Source of the DNA: JAABVD01 sp965204545
GTDB lineage: Bacteria > Verrucomicrobiota > Verrucomicrobiia > Opitutales > UBA2995
Reading direction: 5' to 3'
Assembly: GCA_965204545.1 (NCBI GenBank)
Contig: CBDBFA010000001.1
Location: 1-64,000, forward strand
Length of the DNA: 64,000 nt
A program made the translations under genes and the position numbers. The notes below the pieces were generated by a model, which saw only the letters and a program-made list of their open reading frames with translations, was not told where the DNA came from and did not search any database. Below are positions 17,150 through 25,806 of the stretch, in pieces. Every line of letters begins with the position of its first letter. Position 1 is the first letter of the stretch.

Positions 17150-19225
17150 ATGCTTCAGCAAAAATTGCGGTGTTCATTTGTTACAGCTTTCCTGGCCCTA
17201 TTACTTTCTAATCCACAACTCTTTTCCCATCCGGTCCTCGGAGATGATATCATAGACCTCGAGGAGTTTGAGATTCGGGGAAAGGCTTACGATTTGATTG
17301 GCCTCACCATGGCGAGCAGCATTGGAGCCGCTAACAACAGTGAGTTAAGCCAAAGGCCCGTTCAAAGGCGTGGAGAATTGCTGGAGGTTGTTCCCGGGAT
17401 GATTGTCACTCAACATGCCGGTGAGGGCAAAGCGAACCAGTACTTCATACGCGGGTATAACCTCGATCATGGAACAGATTTTCATGTCGGTGTTGACGGT
17501 ATGCCGGTGAATTTCAGAAATCATGCTCACGGCCAAGGCTATGCGGATATTAATTTCATCATACCGGAGTTCACAGAAGGCCTGGAGTATTTCAAAGGCC
17601 CGTTCTTTGTAGATTATGGAGATCTCTCTACTGCAGGCGGTGCCGAGTATAAATTTTTCCATGAGCTGCCTGCTGGAATAGCGAGTCTCAGTATAGGTGA
17701 AGAAGGGTATCACCGCGTGTTGTTGGGTGATACATTTGAGCTTGAAAAAGCATCCTTGACCTTGGGTTTTGAATATTCGCATGAGGATGGACCCTGGTTG
17801 AGGGAAAATGATTATGACCGCCTGAACTTCTTTGGTCGCTACCATCAAGGAGACAAAACAAACTTCGTTGATATAACTTTACTCATACACGAGGGGGAGT
17901 GGTTGTCATCCGATCAAATACCATTACGGGGTGTCGAATCCGGATTGGTTGATAGATTTGGAACTCTGGATGAGTCTACCGGCGGAGAAACGGAACGCCA
18001 TAGTGTGTTGTTGAACTGGAGACAGGAGGTTGGTAATTCCGTAAACACTCTGGATGCCTGGTTCGGTTTCTATGACCTGCAGTTGTATTCGAACTTCACA
18101 TACCATTTGAACGATCCGGTCAACGGCGACCAATTCGAGCAAAATGACGGTCGTTACTACGGCGGATTCAACTTTAAGCGTAAAACAAAGCATGAGCTGA
18201 ATGGAGCAGAAAGTGAAACTTCAATCGGGATTCAAACCCGTTATGACTGGATCAGTGATTTGGGTCTCTACCTTTCAAGTAATCGCCAAAGGTTGAGCAC
18301 GGTGAGGAAGGACGATGTCAACTCAGGGAATTTCAGCGCATTTGTTGAAAACGAAACCCAGTTCAACGACACTTTTAAAGCGGGATTTGGAATTCGTGCC
18401 GATAATTTCGAATTCGATGTAAACAGTGATAATTCCCTCAATTCCCGCAATGAATCCGATGGAATCATAAGTCCAAAAGTGAACCTTGTATTTGGGCCCT
18501 ATGAGGAAACGGAATTTTATGTGAATGCAGGTTACGGATTCCACAGCAATGATGCTCGTGGAGTGACCATCGCGGTGGATCCGAATGATGGTGTAACCCC
18601 TGTTGACTCGGTTGATCCGTTAGTACGCACGATGGGTGCCGAAATCGGTATGCGGAATTCGTCTTCAGAATACATGGACTTGACTGCGACACTCTGGTTT
18701 TTGGAAAATGACAGTGAGTTGGTTTTTGTTGGGGATGGTGGTGGCACAGAGCCCAGCGACGGATCCGAAAGGTGGGGAATCGAGATAACTTCCTACTGGC
18801 GTCCAAAAGACTGGCTGGCCATTGACGCGGAATACGCCTATGTCGATGCAAAATTTGTCGGGGTAGAACCAGGATTTAACCTAATCCCCAACTCCATTGA
18901 CCATTCAGCTGCCGCAGGTGTGACGGTTGACAATGGTGCAGGGTGGTTTGGAAGTATGCGAGCGCGTTATTTTGGCGCCCGCCCGCTTGAGGAAAGTGGA
19001 TCCATTGAATCAAAAGACAGCTTCATGTTGAATGGACGTGTTGGATTCAGAAAAAATAATTGGGAAGTAGGTTTGGATGTGCTTAACTTTCTCGATCGCG
19101 ACGACAACGATATCGAATATTATTACGAAAGCAGGCTGCCTGGGGAAGATGGAGGAATTGAAGATATCCATTTTCATCCCGTAGAGCCGCGACAACTGAG
19201 ACTTTACGGACTTCTTCGGTTTTAG
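17150..19225 (+). CDS. TonB-dependent outer-membrane receptor
   Basis: 691 residues beginning with a signal peptide, followed by a plug domain (LEEFEIRGKAYD, then ELLEVVPGMIVTQHAGEGKA and FIRGYNLDHGTDFHVGVDGM) and a long beta-barrel ending in an aromatic residue (LRLYGLLRF), as expected for outer-membrane insertion. Such receptors import siderophores, vitamins or saccharides using TonB energy. The RGYNLDHGTDF / HAHGQGY plug signature marks a recognisable clade whose ligand I cannot name. The stop codon (TAG, 19223-19225) coincides with the TTAG preceding a truncated copy of repeat element B. Confidence 0.88.
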   Translation: MLQQKLRCSFVTAFLALLLSNPQLFSHPVLGDDIIDLEEFEIRGKAYDLIGLTMASSIGAANNSELSQRPVQRRGELLEVVPGMIVTQHAGEGKANQYFIRGYNLDHGTDFHVGVDGMPVNFRNHAHGQGYADINFIIPEFTEGLEYFKGPFFVDYGDLSTAGGAEYKFFHELPAGIASLSIGEEGYHRVLLGDTFELEKASLTLGFEYSHEDGPWLRENDYDRLNFFGRYHQGDKTNFVDITLLIHEGEWLSSDQIPLRGVESGLVDRFGTLDESTGGETERHSVLLNWRQEVGNSVNTLDAWFGFYDLQLYSNFTYHLNDPVNGDQFEQNDGRYYGGFNFKRKTKHELNGAESETSIGIQTRYDWISDLGLYLSSNRQRLSTVRKDDVNSGNFSAFVENETQFNDTFKAGFGIRADNFEFDVNSDNSLNSRNESDGIISPKVNLVFGPYEETEFYVNAGYGFHSNDARGVTIAVDPNDGVTPVDSVDPLVRTMGAEIGMRNSSSEYMDLTATLWFLENDSELVFVGDGGGTEPSDGSERWGIEITSYWRPKDWLAIDAEYAYVDAKFVGVEPGFNLIPNSIDHSAAAGVTVDNGAGWFGSMRARYFGARPLEESGSIESKDSFMLNGRVGFRKNNWEVGLDVLNFLDRDDNDIEYYYESRLPGEDGGIEDIHFHPVEPRQLRLYGLLRF

Positions 19226-19291
19226 CCCACATTTCTCACTAACCGAGCGAATGCGACATCTCCCAATTTTCTACTGCGCTCCGGTATGTCG
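19226..19291. repeat. truncated copy of MITE-like element B
   Basis: Starts CCCACATTTCTCAC and then matches, in inverted orientation, the right end of the copy at 13432-13628 (CCGAGCGAATGCGACATCTC) for about 66 bp before diverging. The preceding TTAG overlaps the stop codon of the TonB receptor gene. The other terminus is missing. Confidence 0.6.
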
Positions 19292-19308
19292 GTAAAAGGG
19301 GAATCAAA

Positions 19309-19390
19309 TGGTAGGGCAATCGCGTCCCCGCGATGCCGCAACATACGCCTTCAGACCGGGCGCGGCAAGGATGCCGCCGCCCTACCGTTT
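19309..19390. repeat. REP-like paired palindrome, copy 2
   Basis: GGTAGGGCAATCGCGTCCCC followed by GCGGCAAGGATGCCGCCGCC and CCTACCG. The outer GGTAGGGC/GCCCTACC are inverted. The same two blocks occur in reverse order in the spacer near 16581-16660, and pieces of them occur inside MITE-like element A. Confidence 0.55.
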
Positions 19391-19468
19391 ACATTTCTCC
19401 TTCCCCCACTCCATCACTCCATCATTCCATCTCTCCATCCCTCCTTTCCTTTCGATCACGATCACGAT

Positions 19469-20956
19469 TTATGGAAGTTTTGAGTAAGAATTCTGTCGAG
19501 CGTCTCTGAATTGCCTGAATGATGCTTCAGTTTCTTCCGAGGTCAGACCGGATTCGATCCATCCCCCAGGCTGAGGCGTCGCTGTCTCCTGACAATCCCT
19601 CAGCCAGGCTTTGATGGCCGCCAACATCTTGGAAGCTTGTTCCGGCTCCCGCCCAGCCAGATCGATTGTTTCACCAGGATCGTTGTCCAGACGATAGAGT
19701 TCAACTTTCTCATTTTCATAGGTCCCTTCTCTGGCTCCAGGATGCAAAACCACCAATTTCCATGGACCATCCCGCATGGCTTCCGATCTTCCTCCCCGGT
19801 TGGATAGGTAACCCCAATAAAGCGCCCGCTTGGGCAATGGCTTTTGTTCGAAAATTGCAGGTGAAAGATCGACTCCGTCAAGGGGGCGCTCCTTTGGCTT
19901 TTTGATACCGGCTATGGATAGAATGGTAGGCATTACGTCGAGGCTGATTCCCAAAACGTCTGTTTGGCTGTTCGGCTCGATTCTTCCAGGCCACCAGGCG
20001 ATTGCAGGTACGCGGTGTCCTCCTTCGTAGACCGATCCCTTGTGCCCACGAAGAAGAGGGCTACCGGTGGCTGTTCCCGGGGCATCGCCATTGTCGGAGA
20101 AAAAGAGGATGAAGGTGTTTTTATCCAGGCCCAGGTTCACAACCTTATCGCGAATCTGCGCCACGCCTTTGTCCATTTCGAGGATCATTTGCTTCATAGC
20201 TTCCTCATGGGGAGTTATTCGCGGCGCCTTTCCCGGTCCGCGCTGAATCGGATCATTCGGTCCCTGTATCGGGGAATGCGGGGATTCGTGGGCTACATAG
20301 AGGCAAAAGGGCTTGTCCTTGTTATTTTCTAAAAATTCCAATGCATATTTATTGATCAGGTGAGTGGTGTAGCCCTCTTCCTCGACCTCCGTATCGTCGT
20401 GCCACCAATCGTGCTCGTAGTGATCCCCCCAGTGGTTTATATAGTCGATATTGCCGCTGTGGTAGCCCCTGAAATAGTCGAAGCCATGGTTGTGAGGGTG
20501 AAACTCAGGCGTTTCTTCCGGATATCCCAAGTGCCATTTGCCAACCAATCCCGTCGAATAGCCACTCGCTTTGAAAAGCTCCGCAAAAGTAACTTCAATT
20601 TCCTTCAAACCCTTTTTATGTTCAGGATGTGTAGGACTGGGATGGATTACCGCTTCAATACCTGCTCGTTGCTGATACCGACCCGTCACCAATCCTGCCC
20701 GGGTAGGCGAACAAACCGGTGAAGAGGAATGAAAATCAGTGAAACGCAATCCTTCCCGGGCCAACTGATCCATGCCAGGTGTCTTGTAACGAGGGTTTGA
20801 ATACGGAGCAATACCAGGACCGGCGTATCCCATATCATCCACCATGATGATGATGATATTGGGTCGATGATCCGCACCAAAGGCTTTATTTATGGAAGCA
20901 TACGGCAGGAAACTCAGGAGACAGATCAACCTGATCATTAGTTTATTCATATTCAT
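19469..20956 (-). CDS. sulfatase (formylglycine-dependent, type I)
   Basis: 495 residues with a signal peptide (about residues 1-27), so exported. The strand RPNIIIIMVDDMGY supplies the metal-binding Asp pair, and the sulfatase signature VCSPTRAGLVTGRYQQR carries Cys82 in a CxPxR context for conversion to formylglycine. GKWHLG and FFSDNGD further support family S1 arylsulfatases. It probably removes sulfate from an algal or other sulfated polysaccharide; the exact substrate cannot be read from sequence. No glycosidase neighbour is present, and no sulfatase-maturing enzyme is in the window. Confidence 0.92.
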   Translation of the reverse strand: MNMNKLMIRLICLLSFLPYASINKAFGADHRPNIIIIMVDDMGYAGPGIAPYSNPRYKTPGMDQLAREGLRFTDFHSSSPVCSPTRAGLVTGRYQQRAGIEAVIHPSPTHPEHKKGLKEIEVTFAELFKASGYSTGLVGKWHLGYPEETPEFHPHNHGFDYFRGYHSGNIDYINHWGDHYEHDWWHDDTEVEEEGYTTHLINKYALEFLENNKDKPFCLYVAHESPHSPIQGPNDPIQRGPGKAPRITPHEEAMKQMILEMDKGVAQIRDKVVNLGLDKNTFILFFSDNGDAPGTATGSPLLRGHKGSVYEGGHRVPAIAWWPGRIEPNSQTDVLGISLDVMPTILSIAGIKKPKERPLDGVDLSPAIFEQKPLPKRALYWGYLSNRGGRSEAMRDGPWKLVVLHPGAREGTYENEKVELYRLDNDPGETIDLAGREPEQASKMLAAIKAWLRDCQETATPQPGGWIESGLTSEETEASFRQFRDARQNSYSKLP

Positions 20957-21307
20957 TCATTAGTGGAATTCAGGGCACGGCGAAAAGGGTCGGGTAGTAT
21001 GAAAGGGAACAAGCTGAGGCAGACCAAGACGCTCCCATACAGAACCGATACGCCATCCAATTTTGATGAGCAAGAAAACGTTCTCCGAAATTTGTAGAGG
21101 CAAATCCTGATTGAACTGTAGGAGCGGCTTTATGCCGCGATTGCTCCGAGGCTGTTCCGTGGGATCGCGGCGTAAAGCCGCTCCTACCACTCGAATTTGG
21201 CGGGTTGGAAAACCCGCCCTCCGTTAAATCCTTATCTTGCGCTTTTTGCGTTCTTTTGCGGCTATTGATTTCGTGTTCGCGAAGCGTGGTTAATTTTCAA
21301 ATCCGCG
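20957..21307. repeat. repeat spacer with inverted REP pair
   Basis: At 21118-21187 GTAGGAGCGGCTTTATGCCG and its inverted partner (ending CCGCTCCTAC) face each other across about 20 bp, forming a large hairpin. About 20 bp to its left the sequence is nearly identical to that before the single copy at 16764. The TTGCGCTTTTTGCGTTC module follows. No gene is visible. Confidence 0.6.
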
Positions 21308-21607
21308 TTAATCCGTGACATCCACACCATCCACTAAAATCATCCTGCTGTCGGTGGTTCGGGTTCGAATGGCCTTGATCGGCTGATAATCGGGGTCGTG
21401 GTAAAATGCCAGCGCCGCCTGGCGGTTGGGAAACTCTACTATCACCAGCCGATTTGGGGCCCAATCCCCTTCCAGGATTTGATGCTCTCCACCCCGTACC
21501 CGGTACTTGCCGCCGTGTTTCGCCACCAGAGGTGGAACCTGTTCCAGATACTCCCGGTAGGCTTCCGGGCGGTTTACGGTTATATCAACGAGAATAAATG
21601 CCGACAT
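21308..21607 (-). CDS. DUF1330 family protein
   Basis: 99 residues, the usual size for the DUF1330 ferredoxin-like dimeric alpha/beta barrel fold. Features are the N-terminal MSAFILVDITVNRPEAYREY, the RGGEHQILEGDW core, LVIVEFPNRQAALAFYHDPDYQ and a final strand. The family is widespread, cytoplasmic and without an assigned reaction. The tandem heptamer array lies 19 bp upstream of its start codon and so may affect its promoter. Confidence 0.9.
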   Translation of the reverse strand: MSAFILVDITVNRPEAYREYLEQVPPLVAKHGGKYRVRGGEHQILEGDWAPNRLVIVEFPNRQAALAFYHDPDYQPIKAIRTRTTDSRMILVDGVDVTD

Positions 21608-21626
21608 GATTTGTCACTACATACAT

Positions 21627-21689
21627 GGGTGCTGGGTGCTGGGTGCTGGGTGCTGGGTGCTGGGTGCTGGGTGCTGGGTGCTGGGTGCT
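21627..21689. repeat. tandem heptamer array (GGGTGCT)9
   Basis: Nine uninterrupted copies of GGGTGCT (63 bp), flanked by unique sequence. The purity implies recent expansion by slipped-strand mispairing. It lies just upstream of the DUF1330 start, so copy-number change could alter that promoter. It is not a CRISPR array: units are 7 bp with no spacers. Confidence 0.9.
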
Positions 21690-21818
21690 GGTTCGTGACT
21701 ACGGTGCTCTTCGCCAATGTCAATTCCTAATCTGGCTCATCTGCGTAATCTGCGGTTTATCTTCTCCCTCCCAATTCCTCATTCCTCATTGGCGCCAATG
21801 GCGCCCCTCCCCTTGTGG

Positions 21819-21914
21819 TTACTCCAGATAGGGAACCACCTCCTCGGCAATGCGTTGGCCGAACTCCCTTGCCAACTGCATGGTCAATGGGCAGTTATGA
21901 AAACCGCAAATCCT
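21819..21914 (-). pseudogene. possible C-terminal gene remnant
   Basis: The last 31 codons of a minus-strand frame (CGFHNCPLTMQLAREFGQRI, ending EEVVPYLE and stop) have the composition of a genuine protein C-terminus. Upstream the frame runs antisense through the neighbouring membrane-protein gene and loses this character. I do not recognise the parent protein. It may be the tail left when adjacent DNA was replaced. Confidence 0.25.
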
Positions 21915-22406
21915 ATGAGACAAAAAGAAATGAATCCCTTTAGAATCCTTTTGACCGGTCTGATTGGCATTGGGATCAGTTTTGTTTTGGGGCAATATTT
22001 TGATCCCGACGAAAAAATTTCCCAATTGGCGCTTATGTCTGTGGTGACAGGGGTTTGTTTAACCCTGATTACCTTCTACTTTTTTTATCGGAAAAATAAC
22101 AGGCCTGTTTTCGGAAAGAAGCCATTTGGAGAGATCTCCTTGACGAAACGGCTATTCGGACTGATTGGCATTTCCGGTGTCGCCTGTGTTGCCACCGGTG
22201 TAGTTACCAGTCTTTTCTTCGAGCCGGTCGGGGTAGGGGAGGGAGCATTTTTCGGTGGTTTTATGGGTATCAGTACCAGTTGTATGGTATGCGGAGGTTG
22301 GGAATTCTGGAATCGGTTTTTTCCAAATCAGGCGTCTAAATCCCTGAACAAAATGTTTCCAAAGAAACCGGCTACGTTTCGGGAACGGATAAACCGGATA
22401 GACTGA
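21897..22406 (+). CDS. small membrane protein, unknown function
   Basis: 169 residues from the ATG at 21897; ATGs at 21915 and 21930 are equally plausible and none has a clear ribosome site. Three or four hydrophobic segments (FRILLTGLIGIGISFVLGQY, LALMSVVTGVCLTLITFYFF, LFGLIGISGVACVATGVVTS and GAFFGGFMGISTSCMVCGG) indicate an integral inner-membrane protein, ending in a basic tail. No family was recognised. It is bounded on both sides by repeat-rich DNA and possible gene remnants, so it may be a recent arrival. Confidence 0.55.
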   Translation: MKTANPMRQKEMNPFRILLTGLIGIGISFVLGQYFDPDEKISQLALMSVVTGVCLTLITFYFFYRKNNRPVFGKKPFGEISLTKRLFGLIGISGVACVATGVVTSLFFEPVGVGEGAFFGGFMGISTSCMVCGGWEFWNRFFPNQASKSLNKMFPKKPATFRERINRID

Positions 22407-22652
22407 AATTGCATTTGGAATGGGATTTCGCAATGGCCCGCAAAGGGATTAACCACAGAGGACCCGGAGAGCACAGAGGGAGAGGCGCCGTTGGCGCCAA
22501 TGAGGAATGAGGAAGATAAACCGCTGATTGCGCAGATGAGCGCGGATTCTCTTTTCGGGAAATGGCTGAAAGGGAGGATTACTTCCTGTGCAGACGGGAA
22601 GTCCTGTTCTTTATCGGGTTTCAGGAGCATCTTTCAGGGAACTTTGAATTCT

Positions 22653-22853
22653 TCAAGTCGAAGCCAGGGGCTGCCGGACAACCTGCTTCTGCCCACCGAC
22701 CCCATCCAGGCGCACGCGAACCTGCCAGGCCTGGACAAGACTCTGCAAGATGAAGCCGTAGAGAACCTGAGGCGGTGGTATAGGACAAAATACCTTTTCC
22801 TGGATCTCTGCAGAAGCATCATCCGTGAAAGGGATTTTGTCCGAAATTGAAAA
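22653..22853 (-). pseudogene. possible gene remnant without a start codon
   Basis: A 66-codon minus-strand frame between two stops, with protein-like composition (FTDDASAEIQEKVFCPIPPP and QVRVRLDGVGGQKQVVRQPL, ending AST and stop) but no ATG. It sits in a 540-bp spacer (22407-22944) otherwise made of ACCACAGAGGACCCGGAGAG-type modules. It could be the 3' piece of a decayed gene. Parent family not recognised. Confidence 0.22.
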
Positions 22854-22944
22854 TCAACCACAGAGATATAATAGGGAACCACAGAAGGCACAAAAAACAC
22901 AAAATCTTTCTCCGTATTTTTGCAGCCTTCAGCCTTTCTTTGCT

Positions 22945-24378
22945 TTACTCCAACACCCCTCGCAAGCGATTGAAGTCGGCAACGCTGCGGTTGTAATCCG
23001 CAACAGCAGATATCTCTCTCAGTTCAGCTAAGGCGAGATCACTTTGCAACCTTAGTACAAAGAATGTGGAACTCGTACCAGCCTCGAGTTTCCTTTGTTC
23101 CGCTTTCAAACTCTGTTCGGCTAACTCCCGTGCCGAACGTGTGGCATCCACCCGTTTATAGTTCGTCTGCATGATTTGAAAGGAAGTATGGAACTCGAGC
23201 TGAATAGCCTGTTTGATGCGTTCGAGGTCCACCTCTGCAATCCGCTCCCCTTGAGCCGAGATTACCTCACGTGCCCGTGCCGATCGGTTGAAAACCGGAA
23301 ATTCAATAGATGCGCCTATGGAATAGAATTTATTATCACGAGAAAATGCCGACTCAATACTGTCTCCCAATGAACCACCCGTTCCTCTAAAACCTGCTTG
23401 GGCGATCAGGTCCAAAGTCGGCAGTGTCAGATTCCTGTCACGGACTAATCGCAGCTGGGCAATTTCGATAGCGATTACCCCTATTCGATAATTGGGGGTG
23501 TTTTCCAAAAAGGTAGCAAGCAAAGTACTGAAATCATCCGGAATCTGGGGTTCACTATAGGCCTGAGCTTCCAGATTGTATGACAAAGCCTCCTGAGCGT
23601 TATCAAAGATCAATGGCTTGATTCGATTCTGCGCTCGAGTTACAGAATTGGTGGCGGCAAGCACACGCTCATTCCGCGATGCGAGTTGAGCTTGGGCTTC
23701 GAGGACATCCAGCCGGGCGATAATACCCAATGCCGCCCGCTTATCATTATCCAAAACGGTTTGATGAGTTAAATCTCGAATGCGAATAGAGCTCTCCAAA
23801 TTCTTTTGGGCCTCATAGAGATCATTAAATGCGAAAATAGTCGCGGCGATCGTATCCAGAAGCGCTTGTTTGAACTCCCACTCACTGAGGTCGAATTGAT
23901 AACGAGCTATACGCAAGGCAGCCAAATTGGTTGTGAAACCAAAATTCCGAAGTAATGGCTGCCTGAAAGTCAGGCCCGCAAACGAATTAAATTGACCGTC
24001 GATAATAGCACTTTCATTCGATCCAACTCCAAGGCTGAACCTTCCTCCAGTTGACACCAAGCCCTTCAGATCAACCGCCACCGAATCCTTGGTTTGGTTA
24101 ATCCCGGATTCTGTTGTGATGGAGGCAGAAAGTTTCGGATCGAACACGCCTTTTTCCAGGTGGATCCCCTGCTCGGCAATTTCCACTCGAGCTCGCTCAA
24201 TTTTTATACCGAGGTTGCTTTCCAGAGCGCGAGTCATCGCCTCTTCCTTGGTCAATAATAAAGTGGTCTGCATCTGACCATTGCCGAAGGCAATCAACGC
24301 GGCCAACCAAACCACTCCGCAGAACAATAGAATCCGGCAAAACTCCATGCAGCGCTGCGGTCGTTCGATGTCGTTCAC
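22945..24378 (-). CDS. TolC-family outer-membrane channel protein
   Basis: 477 residues. A hydrophobic signal peptide lies around residues 12-35. The rest is long alpha-helical coiled coil with two halves, as in outer-membrane factors (TKEEAMTRALESNLGIKIER near the start, AQFQ-like and SARELAEQSLKAEQRKLEAG near the end). It would form the outer-membrane exit duct of a tripartite exporter. Its ATG overlaps the stop of the glycosyltransferase gene by 4 bp (24375-24378), so the two are translated together. The matching HlyD adaptor and C39 ABC transporter are encoded 6.6 kb away on the other strand of the same cluster. Confidence 0.88.
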   Translation of the reverse strand: MNDIERPQRCMEFCRILLFCGVVWLAALIAFGNGQMQTTLLLTKEEAMTRALESNLGIKIERARVEIAEQGIHLEKGVFDPKLSASITTESGINQTKDSVAVDLKGLVSTGGRFSLGVGSNESAIIDGQFNSFAGLTFRQPLLRNFGFTTNLAALRIARYQFDLSEWEFKQALLDTIAATIFAFNDLYEAQKNLESSIRIRDLTHQTVLDNDKRAALGIIARLDVLEAQAQLASRNERVLAATNSVTRAQNRIKPLIFDNAQEALSYNLEAQAYSEPQIPDDFSTLLATFLENTPNYRIGVIAIEIAQLRLVRDRNLTLPTLDLIAQAGFRGTGGSLGDSIESAFSRDNKFYSIGASIEFPVFNRSARAREVISAQGERIAEVDLERIKQAIQLEFHTSFQIMQTNYKRVDATRSARELAEQSLKAEQRKLEAGTSSTFFVLRLQSDLALAELREISAVADYNRSVADFNRLRGVLE

Positions 24379-25754
24379 AGTTTAGCGCATGTCATTTGGG
24401 TGACGAGAATTAGCATAGCATTAATTGACCGGTCGATTTCATCCGGGGTCGAATTTCGAAATATTTCCTCGCGTTTTTTAAGCACATTGATCGCGAAAGA
24501 TTCGTCGTTCAAAATCGTTTTGATTTTTCTTTTAATCCGGTCGCTCGATTCCTTGGTTAATTTTCCCATAAGCCCCATGCCATGGTAAACTATCCGTGCT
24601 GCGTTGCCCGGTTGGTCCATGGCGCCAGGATAGGCAAGCATCGGCACACCGGCTACCATACACTCGGAGATGGAATTCGTCCCGCCATGCGTAACCATAA
24701 GATCCGTTGCTTGCAAAACCCTTAGCTGGGGGACTCGTCGGAAAAGGAAAACCCTTGCAGGAATCGGCTCGAAGGATCCGAGATTGAGTTCATTTCCCAC
24801 TGAGATCAGGAGGGTAACATTGTCCAGCCTGTTGCATGCTTGTATGAGTCGACGAAAAAAATCTTCCACGCCGAAATAACGGAATGACATGCCTCCAAAC
24901 GAACAATAGATCAACTTGCGAGAAAGGTCCTCCTCCTTCCAGGCCAGGGTTTTTGTAAAAACACGATCAAAACTGTAGTCATAGGAAATCTCCGAGCGCG
25001 ATGATGCGATCGCAGTTCTAACATGGATCTGGTTCCTTTTTTGGGTTCGGGGAAAATCGACCTCGGGCGTCGAGATGATAATCTCAGGAATCGACCGAAG
25101 GCCAATTCTGAAACATCGCTTGAAATTGATCGCTTCAATATCGAAACCTGTTGATTTACAGAGTCTTTTCATGAACGATTTTGACTCCATTGAATCAAGT
25201 CCAAGTAACTGAAGAAGACTTCGCTTCGAGAAGTAAAGCAACCACGACAGTTTGCAATTCAAACGAGAAATCAGACAATTCTGGGGCACATAGCATGAAA
25301 TTGGCGGCGGCACATTGGTCTCGTAGTCGGGAGCAACCTGAGACTCAATCACTACAAAGGAGACTTTCAATTTATGAAGCCCAACGGCGTACCGAACGAA
25401 ACTGCTGTCGACAAAGACGAGGTCCGGATCAAGTGCAGCAATTTCAGCAAAAAAAGCGGTCGATTTGAGGAGTTCTTCCCGCATCTTCCTCAGAGAAGCA
25501 AATTTCATTTTTTGCATTCTAAGCCAGAGAAGAGGCGAACGAGTAGCTTTCGCCGCAAACTTGGCATTGTTTCTCCACCCATGTTCTTTATCGAGGCGAT
25601 AAAACACGAAACCTTGGGTTTCGATTATAGCTCTGTAGTCGTCTATGGAGGCGTAAATCACGCGGTGTCCACGATTTTTCAATTCTCCAGCAAGCCCGAA
25701 ACTAGCGTTCATATGCCCAGCTTCGGGGAGTACTCGAAAAAGCATTTTAGCCAT
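24375..25754 (-). CDS. GT1-type UDP-glycosyltransferase
   Basis: 459 residues. The N-terminal Rossmann half begins MLFRVLPEAGHMNASFGLAG with the H of the acceptor site. The C-terminal nucleotide-sugar half has VTHGGTNSISECMVAGVPML and AYPGAMDQPGNAARI, the plant/bacterial UGT signature of family GT1 (MGT-like). Such enzymes add a sugar to small molecules, lipids or, rarely, peptides. It sits between a sulfotransferase and TolC, downstream of the peptide gene. Peptide glycosylation is possible, but known glycocins use GT2-type enzymes, so a glycolipid or small-molecule acceptor is an open alternative. Confidence 0.85.
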   Translation of the reverse strand: MAKMLFRVLPEAGHMNASFGLAGELKNRGHRVIYASIDDYRAIIETQGFVFYRLDKEHGWRNNAKFAAKATRSPLLWLRMQKMKFASLRKMREELLKSTAFFAEIAALDPDLVFVDSSFVRYAVGLHKLKVSFVVIESQVAPDYETNVPPPISCYVPQNCLISRLNCKLSWLLYFSKRSLLQLLGLDSMESKSFMKRLCKSTGFDIEAINFKRCFRIGLRSIPEIIISTPEVDFPRTQKRNQIHVRTAIASSRSEISYDYSFDRVFTKTLAWKEEDLSRKLIYCSFGGMSFRYFGVEDFFRRLIQACNRLDNVTLLISVGNELNLGSFEPIPARVFLFRRVPQLRVLQATDLMVTHGGTNSISECMVAGVPMLAYPGAMDQPGNAARIVYHGMGLMGKLTKESSDRIKRKIKTILNDESFAINVLKKREEIFRNSTPDEIDRSINAMLILVTQMTCAKL

Positions 25755-25806
25755 TGCACTAATGGAAGGTGAAATTTATCCCTTTTTGGAAAAGGAGACC
25801 AAACCT

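Noticed and set aside
21627..21689. CRISPR array
   Set aside because: Units are 7 bp, contiguous and without spacers; no cas gene is nearby.
21398..21831. Plus-strand frames that encode a repeated GCWVLGA peptide
   Set aside because: They arise from the GGGTGCT heptamer array and overlap the DUF1330 gene in antisense.
22491..22850. A 119-codon plus-strand hypothetical protein
   Set aside because: It begins inside a repeat module and has no recognisable domain; the opposite strand looks more protein-like but lacks a start.
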